Source: Planctomycetaceae bacterium
Lineage (GTDB): Bacteria; Planctomycetota; Phycisphaerae; SM23-33
Reading direction: 5' to 3'
Assembly: GCA_039680605.1 (NCBI GenBank)
Contig: JBDKTA010000044.1
Location: forward strand, 1-64,000
Length of the DNA stretch: 64,000 nucleotides
A model generated the notes under the pieces. The model worked only from the letters and a program-made list of their open reading frames with translations, did no database searches and had not been told where the DNA came from. Of this stretch, positions 51,786-59,185 are shown piece after piece (position 1 is the first letter of the stretch; every line of letters begins with the position of its first letter). The position numbers were made by a program, and so were the translations under genes.

Positions 51786-52844
51786 ATGCCGCTACTGCAA
51801 CGACTGGCTGCCAATCCGCTGCTGACGCCGCAGGACGTTGCCCCCACGCGGGGCGACCTGGAGGTGCTCTGCACGCTCAACCCCGCGGCAGTGCGCCTCG
51901 GCGACGAAACGCTGCTGCTGGTCCGCGTCGGGGAGCGCCCGATCCCGCAGCCGCAGTACGTCAGCTACCTCATCTATGACGCCGCGGCCGGGGCCATCGA
52001 CGTGAAGCACATCGCCACCAGCGACCCGGACCTGACGATGCCCGACGCCCGCGGGTATCACTACCGCGGACGCATGCTCCTGTCGAGCCTGTCGCACCTG
52101 CGGATCGCCCGCAGCCGCGACGGCGAGCACTTCAGCTTCGACCGCAAACCGGCGATCTTCCCCGTCAACGAGTACGAAGCGTACGGCTGCGAAGACCCGC
52201 GCATCACGTTCACCAACGGGCAGTATTACATCACGTACACCTCCGTCAGCGACCGCGGGGTGACGGTCTCGCTGGCCTCGACGAGCGACTTCGTCGAGTT
52301 CTACCGCCACGGGGTGATCTTTCCGCCGTACCAGAAAGACGTGTGCATTTTCCCCCGCAAGATCCAGAACATGTACGTCTGCCGCCACCGCCCCTACAGC
52401 AGCATCTTCAACCCCCCGTGCATCTGGACGGGATGGTCGCCGGACCTGGAATCATGGGGACGCCACGAGCTGACCCTGGCCCCGACGCCCTCGACGTGGA
52501 TGGGCCAACGCGTCGGATGCGGTGCCGCGCCCATCGAGACGCCCGAGGGATGGCTGGAAATCTTCCATGCCGCCGACGAACAAGGCCGATATTATCTCGG
52601 CGCGATGCTCAGCGAACTCGAACGCCCTCAGCGGATCATCAGCCACAGCGCCAGGCCCGTCCTGGAGCCCCGCGAGAGCTACGAGATGGCCGGCATCTAC
52701 GCCAACTGCGTCTTCTCCAACGGACTGACGGTAGACGAGGACGGGCGAATCGTGGTCTACTACGGCGCAGGCGATCGTGTCTGCGCCGCCGCCACGACCA
52801 CGATCGACGAGATGGTGGCGGCCGCCAAGGATAGCCGGATTTGA
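51786..52844 (+). CDS. Glycoside phosphorylase/hydrolase family GH130
   Basis: This 352-aa protein has the GH130 five-bladed propeller sequence: LNPAAVRLGDETLLLVRV, the catalytic-loop region EAYGCEDPRITFTNGQYYITYT, VCIFPRKIQ and PIETPEGWLEIFHA. Members phosphorolyse beta-1,4- or beta-1,2-linked mannosides, releasing mannose 1-phosphate; a few are hydrolases. The exact subfamily cannot be told. AGGGGG 5 bases before the ATG at 51786 supports that start; ATG 51783 is an alternative. The next gene starts inside its stop codon (TTGA), so they are coupled. Confidence 0.9.
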   Translation: MPLLQRLAANPLLTPQDVAPTRGDLEVLCTLNPAAVRLGDETLLLVRVGERPIPQPQYVSYLIYDAAAGAIDVKHIATSDPDLTMPDARGYHYRGRMLLSSLSHLRIARSRDGEHFSFDRKPAIFPVNEYEAYGCEDPRITFTNGQYYITYTSVSDRGVTVSLASTSDFVEFYRHGVIFPPYQKDVCIFPRKIQNMYVCRHRPYSSIFNPPCIWTGWSPDLESWGRHELTLAPTPSTWMGQRVGCGAAPIETPEGWLEIFHAADEQGRYYLGAMLSELERPQRIISHSARPVLEPRESYEMAGIYANCVFSNGLTVDEDGRIVVYYGAGDRVCAAATTTIDEMVAAAKDSRI

Positions 52845-53959
52845 GCGACTCGAAAATACGAATCTGCCACGTGATCGGCGACCTGCGTCCCAGCGGGGCG
52901 GCGCGCAGCGTGTGCGAAATGTCGCGGCGCCTCAACCGCGACCGCTTTGACGTGCGGGTGCTGGCGCTGCGGGGCGGTTCGGCAGCACAATGGTTCCAGG
53001 ACGCCGCCATCGACGTGACGGATCTGGAGATGACGCACCCGTGGCGCCTGCTGCGCCTGCGCGGTCTGAGCGACCAGCTCCGCCGCCTGCATCCGGACAT
53101 TGTCCACACGCATCTGTATCAGGCGGACCTGGCCGCTCGCCCGGCGGCGCGCCTGGCGGCCGTGCCGCACCTGATCCACACCGCCCGCACGCCGGCGGGC
53201 CGGTTCCGCCCGTGGGAGTTCGCCTTCACGCGGTTCCTGGCGGGGTACTGCGACCGCCTGGTGTGCGTGAGCGAGTCGGTGCGGCAGTTTCATCAGCGTC
53301 GCAGCGGCCTGCCGGAGGAGAAGTACGCGCTGATCCCCGACGGGATCGACATCGAGCGTTTCGCCCCCGCGCCGCGGCTTCGAGAGGCGATGCGGCGCCA
53401 GTGGGGCGTCGACGAGCGGCAGATCGTCGTGGGGTTCGTCGGGCGGCTCAATGCGCAGAAGGGCATCGACACGCTGCTGTCGGCCATCAGCCACCTCGGG
53501 GCGCGGGGCAACCCGGTCAACGTGGTGATCGCCGGTCAGGGGCCCCGCCAGGCCATCGTGCGCAACTTTATCCGCTACGGCGAGGGCGGGCGAAGCTGCC
53601 GCCTGCTGGACTTCGTCGACGACGTGCCCGCGCTGCTCAACGCCCTGGACATCATGGTCCTGCCCAGCCGCTGGGAGGCGTTCGGAACGGCCGCCGCCGA
53701 AGCGATGGCCGTCGGCCTGCCGGTGATCGTCAGCGACACCGGGCACCTGCGCGACCTGGTCGCCCACCGCCGCACGGGAATCCTCATCGACCCCGGCGAC
53801 TCGGTCGCCCTGTCCGAGACGATCCTCGAACTGGCCGCCGACGCGCCCCTGCGCCAAACGCTAGGCGCGGCCGCCCGCGAGCACGTGCGGGCGACGTACC
53901 CGATCGAAAAAACCGTCGCCGCCCACGAGGCGCTCTACGAACAAGTGGCGGGGGGATGA
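52841..53959 (+). CDS. GT4 family glycosyltransferase
   Basis: This 372-aa protein is a GT-B-fold glycosyltransferase family 4 enzyme. The N-terminal domain has HVIGDLRPSGAARSVCEMSR and HTHLYQADLAAR. The C-terminal domain has VVGFVGRLNAQKGIDTLL, the E-x7-E pair in EAFGTAAAE near 280 (donor nucleotide sugar) and VIVSDTGHLRDLV. It transfers a sugar to a lipid or exopolysaccharide acceptor. The start is TTG at 52841, overlapping the GH130 stop by 4 bases. Confidence 0.9.
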   Translation: MSDSKIRICHVIGDLRPSGAARSVCEMSRRLNRDRFDVRVLALRGGSAAQWFQDAAIDVTDLEMTHPWRLLRLRGLSDQLRRLHPDIVHTHLYQADLAARPAARLAAVPHLIHTARTPAGRFRPWEFAFTRFLAGYCDRLVCVSESVRQFHQRRSGLPEEKYALIPDGIDIERFAPAPRLREAMRRQWGVDERQIVVGFVGRLNAQKGIDTLLSAISHLGARGNPVNVVIAGQGPRQAIVRNFIRYGEGGRSCRLLDFVDDVPALLNALDIMVLPSRWEAFGTAAAEAMAVGLPVIVSDTGHLRDLVAHRRTGILIDPGDSVALSETILELAADAPLRQTLGAAAREHVRATYPIEKTVAAHEALYEQVAGG

Positions 53960-54000
53960 GGAACTCACCGCAGAAACCAAGGAAGAATGGAATGGGTGGA

Positions 54001-54098
54001 AGATTGGAATGATGGAAGAGTGGGCGGCTGATCCCGTCGCCGCAAGGCGACCCTGGAGTGCGGCGGCACCGACGCCGCCCTGGATGTTTTTCAAAACC
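54001..54098. repeat. Direct repeat upstream of the lyxose isomerase gene
   Basis: About 95 bases are repeated with few changes at 54806-54896. Each copy contains a GTCGCC-GCAA-GGCGAC hairpin and a GGCGGC/GCCGCC hairpin. The rest of the gap 53960-54250 is filled by ACCGCAGAGGTCGCAGAG and CACAGAGGTCACAAAGAGC-type repeats. Confidence 0.8.
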
Positions 54099-54250
54099 AG
54101 TTCACCGCAGAGGTCGCAGAGAACGCAGAGAAGAAGCTTTGCCACAGAGGTCACAAAGAGCACAGAGAAGAACTTTGTTTTTGACCCCCCCTCTGTGTTC
54201 TCTGTGACCTCTGTGGCAGAGTTATTTCCCCGAACCCGAGGACGTGAGAG

Positions 54251-54766
54251 ATGGCGAAGAAAACGAAATCCGCCGTGGGCGCGCAGAAGAACAAGGGGGT
54301 GTACGTTTCGATCACCGGCCGGGCGGCCGCGGCGGCGATGGCGGCGTTTCGCCGGCAGATGCGGGCGTGGAAGGTTGCCCTGCCGGCCTCGGCCGAGCCG
54401 CTGATCATCGACTTCGGCCTGGGCGAGTTTGACAAGACCGGGCTGATCGAGGTCTGGATCGCCAACGAGGTGGAAGCGGGGTATTGCGGCAAGTACCTCT
54501 TCCTCTTCGACGGCCAGACCTGCCCCATGCACTGCCACAAGATGAAGCACGAGACGTTTTTCGTCGCCCAGGGTAAGGTCCGCATGACCGTCGGGGCCCG
54601 CACGCGGATCATGAAAGCCGGCGACGTGCTGGCCATGCCCCCCGGCCCGCGCTACCGCCACCGCTTCACCGGCATCGGCAGCGCGCTGCTGCTGGAAGTG
54701 AGCAAACCCAGCCTGGCCTGCGACAACTACTTCGACGACAAGAGAATCACCGGGGGCAAGGAATAG
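54251..54766 (+). CDS. D-lyxose isomerase-like cupin protein
   Basis: This 171-aa cupin matches D-lyxose ketol-isomerase-type proteins: the GKYLFLFDGQTCPMHCHKMKHET stretch holds three histidines and a glutamate of the metal site (H-x-H-x..E), and RHRF gives the final histidine. A cytoplasmic sugar-isomerase role (D-lyxose to D-xylulose) is likely. GAGG lies upstream, at 54239-54242, and the ATG is at 54251. The gene is flanked by two direct repeats, so it may have moved as a unit. Confidence 0.82.
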   Translation: MAKKTKSAVGAQKNKGVYVSITGRAAAAAMAAFRRQMRAWKVALPASAEPLIIDFGLGEFDKTGLIEVWIANEVEAGYCGKYLFLFDGQTCPMHCHKMKHETFFVAQGKVRMTVGARTRIMKAGDVLAMPPGPRYRHRFTGIGSALLLEVSKPSLACDNYFDDKRITGGKE

Positions 54767-54805
54767 ACGATTCACCGCAGAGTTCGCAGAGACCGCAGAG
54801 ACAGA

Positions 54806-54896
54806 GATTGGAATGATGGAGGATTGGGCTCTCGTCGCCGCAAGGCGACCCTGGAGTGCGGCGGCAGCGACGCCGCCCTGGATGTTGTTCAAGACC
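54806..54896. repeat. Direct repeat downstream of the lyxose isomerase gene
   Basis: Second copy of the repeat at 54001. It includes AGATTGGAATGATGG, the GTCGCC-GCAA-GGCGAC hairpin and the GGCGGC..GCCGCC hairpin. It is preceded by an ACCGCAGAG repeat. The remaining bases to 54973 show no gene. Confidence 0.8.
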
Positions 54897-54973
54897 CTCA
54901 CTGTCGCTGAAGGCCTCGCTCACGTCGCCCCCTGCGCTGCCTGCGGATGGGGAGAAAGACTTGGCATGATCCC

Positions 54974-55411
54974 CTACTTTTGCAGCGGATCCACCACTTC
55001 AATAAACGTGAAGCGGTGGAAGTCGGTGTCGCGGGTATAGATTCGGCTCAGGCCGTGCTCTTTCATCAGGGCGGCGATGTGGAGATCGAAGACGGTGTTG
55101 CCCCCCGACACGTGTGACTGCGCGGCGAGGTCCGCCAGCACGGCCATGTGGCGAGGCGTCTCGGGCAGCAGGCTCAGGTTGTCAGCCTCCATCAGGGCGT
55201 TGATGAACTGCAGGGCTTCGGCCAGGCTCCAAGGATGCCGCAGCACCTTTCGGTGCGTCACGACGCGGAGGAACTCGTAGACGGTTGGCCATGTCAGGTA
55301 CCAGGGTTCGACGCCGCGGCGCAGGCCCTCGATCAGTTTCAGACATCGCGCATGCTCATCGGCGTGGCGGTCAGCGGCATAGACGAGGATGTTGGTGTCG
55401 ACGACGAACAT
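54974..55411 (-). CDS. vapC: PIN-domain toxin VapC
   Basis: This 145-aa PIN-domain protein starts VVDTNILVYAAD, with the first catalytic aspartate D5. Further acidic residues are in VYEFLRV, VFDLHIAAL and TRDTDFHRF. It would cleave specific RNA (tRNA or rRNA) and is held in check by VapB just upstream. The ATG is 2 bases after the VapB stop codon, so the pair is co-translated. Confidence 0.9.
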   Translation of the reverse strand: MFVVDTNILVYAADRHADEHARCLKLIEGLRRGVEPWYLTWPTVYEFLRVVTHRKVLRHPWSLAEALQFINALMEADNLSLLPETPRHMAVLADLAAQSHVSGGNTVFDLHIAALMKEHGLSRIYTRDTDFHRFTFIEVVDPLQK

Positions 55412-55413
55412 GT

Positions 55414-55647
55414 CTAATCCTTGGAAGATTCCATCGCCTCGTAGAGCGCTTCGCGATTGGCGATGTCCACCAACGCCCCGCCGCTGTCGAACGTCGGCAG
55501 GGGAGGAGCCTTCCTGTGGCGGTGGGGCTGTTTGAGACTCGTCCGCAACGCGGCCTCGACCAATTCCGACATGGTCCGCCCCTGTCGGGCCGCCTCTTCC
55601 TTAAGACGCTTCATCACCCCGTCATCGATGTTCAACGTGGTCTTCAT
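55414..55647 (-). CDS. vapB: Ribbon-helix-helix antitoxin VapB
   Basis: This 77-aa protein has an N-terminal ribbon-helix-helix (MKTTLNIDDGVMKRLKEEA, then GRTMSELVEAAL) for DNA binding. A proline-basic linker and an acidic C-terminal helix follow, which probably wrap the VapC active site. The start at 55647 is chosen for the RHH pattern; an ATG at 55659 is in frame. A 16-bp palindrome lies across the start. Confidence 0.85.
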   Translation of the reverse strand: MKTTLNIDDGVMKRLKEEAARQGRTMSELVEAALRTSLKQPHRHRKAPPLPTFDSGGALVDIANREALYEAMESSKD

Positions 55648-55661
55648 ATGGTTAACCATAT
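55646..55661. promoter_or_regulatory. Perfect 16-bp palindrome at the vapB start, probable operator
   Basis: ATATGGTTAACCATAT is a perfect palindrome overlapping the vapB start codon. RHH antitoxins bind such palindromes at their own promoter, so it is the probable VapBC autoregulation site. Confidence 0.65.
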
Positions 55662-56230
55662 CATGCATATGGCGAAATGTCAACCGGCGATTCAAATGTC
55701 CTATCGGCGAAAGGCTTGGCCGCAACGGGCGTAAAGAACACGGAGAAAGTGAAGCTTGACAGTGATCAGCCAGCGGCAGGCGAAAGCGTCGAGCTGGGCG
55801 GCCAGGGCGGGTTGATCGCTTCGATTTTGCTGCGAAATTTCATAATGCGATTTTCACCAAAGGGCCGATAACCACACGAAGGGCGGATAGCGCCCTGGCT
55901 TGAGTATCGCGCTGATTGACAAGTTTCTCTAGTGAGTCAGCGCCCGGCCAGAGATTGGTTGGGCGCTATCGGATGTCTTGGCCGGGCATGGATGCCCCGG
56001 CGGGGGCGCGGCGCGTGCGGCCGCACAGGTCATGGAAGATCGGCTTGGCCAGGGAAGGCCACGGCAGACGGCGCGGGTGGCATGGCGACACACGTTTCTG
56101 TTTTCGTGGGTCGCCATGGGTATCCGGGTGCATGGGCGAGACGCCCCATGCCACACACGGATGCATGGGCGGGACGCCCATGCCACAAAAGCGGCACCCG
56201 GCCAGGGAAGGCCTAACAGAGACTGGACAG
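55662..56230. repeat. Gene-free stretch with palindromic repeats upstream of the dcw promoter
   Basis: 56075-56120 is a copy of the CATGGCGAC/GTCGCCATG family. 56130-56186 holds two GCATGGGCG/CGCCCATGC hairpins. Inside 55662-56074 I see no gene. GGCCAGGGAAGGCC occurs at 56049 and 56205. The region is likely to hold upstream dcw signals or degenerate sequence only. Confidence 0.65.
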
Positions 56231-56259
56231 ATTTTTTTGTGATGAATCGCTTTTTTTTG

Positions 56260-56303
56260 TTGTTGGTTTCCCTGTTAGTGGTTAATATTCCCTAGCCATC
56301 CCA
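56260..56303 (+). promoter_or_regulatory. dcw promoter (Pmra) with three MraZ boxes
   Basis: TTGTTG (56260-56265) and TAATAT (56283-56288) are separated by 17 bases, a good promoter 39 bases before mraZ. TCCCT at 56269, TCCCT at 56289 and TCCCA at 56299 read on the minus strand as AGGGA, AGGGA and TGGGA. Their spacing is 20 and 10 bases, that is, all on one DNA face. MraZ is known to bind TGGGA-type direct repeats at 10-bp spacing near its own promoter. Confidence 0.7.
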
Positions 56304-56326
56304 GCCGGTGGCGGAAAGAACCTTGA

Positions 56327-56806
56327 ATGGCGCTGTTCGTGGGAGAGTTCGAGCAACTCATCGATGCCAAGCATCGCTTGGCTATCAGTGCGGCGTTGCG
56401 CGACTGCATGGATCCCAAGGAAGACGGCAAGGATTTCATCCTGGTTCTGGGTCCGGACCGGCATCTGTGGCTTTATCCGGACCTGTACTACCGTCGCCTG
56501 GCGGCCAGCCTGAAGCGTTCGCCCCTGCCCACTCGCGACAAGCGGAAGATCGATCTGTTCTTCGCGATGGCGCGGATGCTCAAGGGCGACTCCCAGGGTC
56601 GCGTCGTGCTTCCGGAAAAGTCGATGCAGCGGGCGGTGATTGCAGACAAGGTGACGCTGCTGGGAATGGACGATCACATCGAGATCTGGCCCAGCGAGGA
56701 ATGGGACGCTCGAGTCGACAGCGAACTGCCCGTCTACGGCGACATGCTTTACGACGCGGCAGACGCGCTGAACGCACAGAATAAACAAGGCGCCTCAACG
56801 GACTGA
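56327..56806 (+). CDS. mraZ: Transcriptional regulator MraZ
   Basis: This 159-aa protein has two AbrB-type swapped-hairpin repeats: GEFEQLIDAKHRLAISAALR and ARMLKGDSQGRVVLPEKSM, each with a D/G-R core. It binds direct repeats at the dcw promoter and controls the cluster. The start ATG has GGAAAG 10 bases upstream. It is the first gene of the cluster; candidate MraZ boxes lie upstream of it. Confidence 0.95.
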   Translation: MALFVGEFEQLIDAKHRLAISAALRDCMDPKEDGKDFILVLGPDRHLWLYPDLYYRRLAASLKRSPLPTRDKRKIDLFFAMARMLKGDSQGRVVLPEKSMQRAVIADKVTLLGMDDHIEIWPSEEWDARVDSELPVYGDMLYDAADALNAQNKQGASTD

Positions 56807-56899
56807 GGCGTGGGAATCGCCCGCGGGCCGGTCATGGTTGACCACGCCCGCGGCGGACTTAAGAAAAAGGAAAGCGGTCCCGGGAGACAACGGACTGAA

Positions 56900-57142
56900 A
56901 TGGCCACCTCTCAGACATCCCAGAGCCACTCCACCGGAAGGCATGGAAGCCCTCCCGCGAGCCTGGCCGAACTTCGCCGACAGCTTAACCGGCCATCTTT
57001 GATGACCGATGGGCACCGGCAGCGCCTGCTGGACTTAGTTCAGAAGCTCAGGCGGGTTCAGGGACTGGGCGGTTGCTACTCCCGGGTCGCTTTCTCTCCT
57101 CACGTGGCCGTGGCGGCGGCCGCCTGTGCCGCCGGCGACTGA
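56900..57142 (+). CDS. Small ORF between mraZ and rsmH
   Basis: This 80-aa ORF starts MATSQTSQS and has a short RRQLN..RQRLLDLVQKLRRVQ helical segment. No known dcw protein of this size fits here. GGAGA is 12-17 bases upstream. The frame also runs from a GTG at 56810. It ends 15 bases before rsmH. It may be a real but unknown small protein or just a leader. Confidence 0.4.
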   Translation: MATSQTSQSHSTGRHGSPPASLAELRRQLNRPSLMTDGHRQRLLDLVQKLRRVQGLGGCYSRVAFSPHVAVAAAACAAGD

Positions 57143-57157
57143 GGCGAGGTCAAGGCC

Positions 57158-58063
57158 ATGACCGGCCTGCCCGCTCACAGTCCCGTGATGCCCCAGGACG
57201 TCGTGGAACTGCTGGGCGGACCGGGGCGACATGTGTTTCTGGACTGCACCGTAGGCCTGGGCGGCCACGCGGAGCTGCTGTTAAGTCAAGCCCCTGTCGA
57301 TGCTCAACTGATCGGGATGGACCTGGACGCCGGCAATCTCGTCCGCGCGGGTCAGCGGCTCAAACCGCTGGGAAAACCGGTGCGGCTCTTTCAAGGCAAC
57401 TTCTCCCAAGCCCGCGCTGTGCTCGATGAAGCCGCCATCTCCAAAGTCGACGCCCTGCTGGCCGATCTGGGCGTGGCGTCGAGCCAACTCGACGATCCCG
57501 CTCGCGGTCTGAGCTTCTCCCAGGACGGTCCGCTGGACATGCGGTTGGACCGCACCGGCGGCAGGCCCACCGCGGCGGACCTGGTAGCCAAGATGGACGA
57601 AGGCGAACTGGCCGACCTGATCTACGCCTATGGCGAGGAGCGTTACAGCCGCCGGATCGCCCGGGCGATCGTGCTGGCGCGGCAGAGCAAGCCCATCACC
57701 ACCACCGGCGAACTGGCAGCGATCGTTTTGCGGGCGTATCCGGGAGCGGCCAAGGCGACGCGGCGGGGCGTACATCCGGCCACCCGGACCTTCCAGGCGT
57801 TGCGAATCGCCGTTAACGGCGAGATGGAAAATCTCGACGCCCTGTTGAAGGCTCTGCCCGATCTGGTCAAGACCGGCGGGCGGGCGTGCATCATCAGTTT
57901 TCACTCACTAGAGGACCGGCGTGTCAAACACGCATTTGCGGACCTGGCCCGGGCGGGCCGGGCCGCTCTGATAACGAAAAAACCCAGGACGGCAGACGAG
58001 GACGAGATTGCCCGCAATCCGCGGAGCCGCTCGGCCAAGCTGCGGTGCCTGGAAATGACGTAG
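57158..58063 (+). CDS. rsmH: 16S rRNA (cytosine-1402-N4) methyltransferase RsmH
   Basis: This 301-aa protein is RsmH (MraW), which methylates N4 of C1402 in 16S rRNA. Motif I is DCTVGLGGHAELLL, and LLADLGVASSQLDDPARGLSFS and GGRACIISFHSLEDRRVK are family signatures. The GAGG upstream of ATG 57158 supports the start. Position after mraZ is standard for the dcw cluster. Confidence 0.97.
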   Translation: MTGLPAHSPVMPQDVVELLGGPGRHVFLDCTVGLGGHAELLLSQAPVDAQLIGMDLDAGNLVRAGQRLKPLGKPVRLFQGNFSQARAVLDEAAISKVDALLADLGVASSQLDDPARGLSFSQDGPLDMRLDRTGGRPTAADLVAKMDEGELADLIYAYGEERYSRRIARAIVLARQSKPITTTGELAAIVLRAYPGAAKATRRGVHPATRTFQALRIAVNGEMENLDALLKALPDLVKTGGRACIISFHSLEDRRVKHAFADLARAGRAALITKKPRTADEDEIARNPRSRSAKLRCLEMT

Positions 58064-58100
58064 CGGCTCAAGGACGTGCCGCTGCCGGAAGGAGCCGGAC

Positions 58101-58877
58101 ATGGGCAGGGAAACTCGCATCGGACTGCTGGTGAGCCTGGGATTCGTCGTGGTTTTCGGACTGGTGCTGGCCGAGTTGACCGGGCTGGATCCGGCCGGTC
58201 CCGCCGCGGCGCCCTCGGCGGCGGTGACGGGGACGGATTACAGCCACGCCTATCCCATCGAAGAACTGCGGGTCTCGGAGAGGCCGGCGCCGCGCCGGGC
58301 GGTCGGACATTCCGCCGAGCGTCCCTCCTCCTCCCAGCGCAGAGCGGCGGTGGTGCAGCAACAAACCAATCCCCAACCTCCGCGGCCCGTGGCCGAAGCG
58401 CCTCGCCCGCTCAACCGCCAGTACACCGTCGTGCCCAGTGACACGCTGATCGGGATCGCCCGCAAAGTCTACGGGCGGGCGCACGGCAACGAATACCGCC
58501 GCATCCTTGATGCCAACCGCAGCCTGCTGGCCGGCGAAACTTCGCTCAAACCCGGCCAGACGCTGGTGATTCCTGCTCTTCCCGGCGCCGCGCCCGCCCG
58601 CGCCCAAGAGGCGACCGATCGGCTGGCGCCGGCGCCGGTGGCGCACGTGGCGGCTTCACAGGCACCGGTGGCCGCCATCACCCGCGAGACCAGCGCTCCT
58701 CCGGCGGGGTGGGTCTACATTTTCAACGGCAACGAGACGCTCCAGAAGATCGCTTGGACGTACTACAACGACGACAGTGGCGCCGCTGTGCAGCGGATTA
58801 TCAATGCCAATCCCGGGCTGGAAACGCTCAGCCGCTATCCGGCCGGGATGAAGATCGTCATCCCCCCAGCCCGCTAA
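58101..58877 (+). CDS. Membrane-anchored protein with two LysM domains
   Basis: This 258-aa protein has one N-terminal transmembrane helix (about 8-26, GLLVSLGFVVVFGLVLAE), a proline-rich linker and two LysM domains, at about 112-156 (YTVVPSDTLIGIARKVYG) and about 210-256 (YIFNGNETLQKIAWTYY). LysM binds the glycan strands of peptidoglycan. It stands between rsmH and ftsL, where most dcw clusters have no gene. GGAGCC upstream supports the ATG at 58101. It may tether the divisome to the wall. Confidence 0.85.
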   Translation: MGRETRIGLLVSLGFVVVFGLVLAELTGLDPAGPAAAPSAAVTGTDYSHAYPIEELRVSERPAPRRAVGHSAERPSSSQRRAAVVQQQTNPQPPRPVAEAPRPLNRQYTVVPSDTLIGIARKVYGRAHGNEYRRILDANRSLLAGETSLKPGQTLVIPALPGAAPARAQEATDRLAPAPVAHVAASQAPVAAITRETSAPPAGWVYIFNGNETLQKIAWTYYNDDSGAAVQRIINANPGLETLSRYPAGMKIVIPPAR

Positions 58878-58887
58878 AGGACCTGCA

Positions 58888-59172
58888 GTGCGAATTGCCA
58901 TTTTGATCATCGTGATGGTTGGGCTGACCGTGGCGCTGGTGCAGATACGCCGCGCCGAGATTCGCACGCACCACCAGATCCGCCAGCTCGAGGCTCGCCA
59001 GGCGGTGCTGGCGCGGCGCCTGGGCAGCCAGCAGGCCCAACTGGCCGGTCTGACGCAGCAGCAGGCCCTATGGCAGCGGGCTCAGAAGATGGGCCTGGGG
59101 CTGATCGACACCACGGCATCGCGGCGAAACATCGCGGCCCGTCCGCCGGCGACGGGGGGCAACTCGTGGTAA
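58888..59172 (+). CDS. FtsL-like small division protein
   Basis: This 94-aa protein has one N-terminal transmembrane helix (about 3-20) followed by a long coiled coil (QIRQLEARQAVLARRLGSQQ). Size, topology and position between rsmH and the class B PBP gene fit FtsL, which links to FtsB/FtsQ. Sequence similarity in FtsL is always weak, so the assignment rests on context. The start is GTG with AAAGGA upstream. Confidence 0.7.
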   Translation: MRIAILIIVMVGLTVALVQIRRAEIRTHHQIRQLEARQAVLARRLGSQQAQLAGLTQQQALWQRAQKMGLGLIDTTASRRNIAARPPATGGNSW

Positions 59173-59185
59173 CGCGGAGGCAACC

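Noticed and set aside
55916-55921. Perfect TTGACA hexamer
   Set aside because: There is no -10 element at 15-19 bases and no gene start nearby on that strand until the mraZ promoter, 340 bases away.
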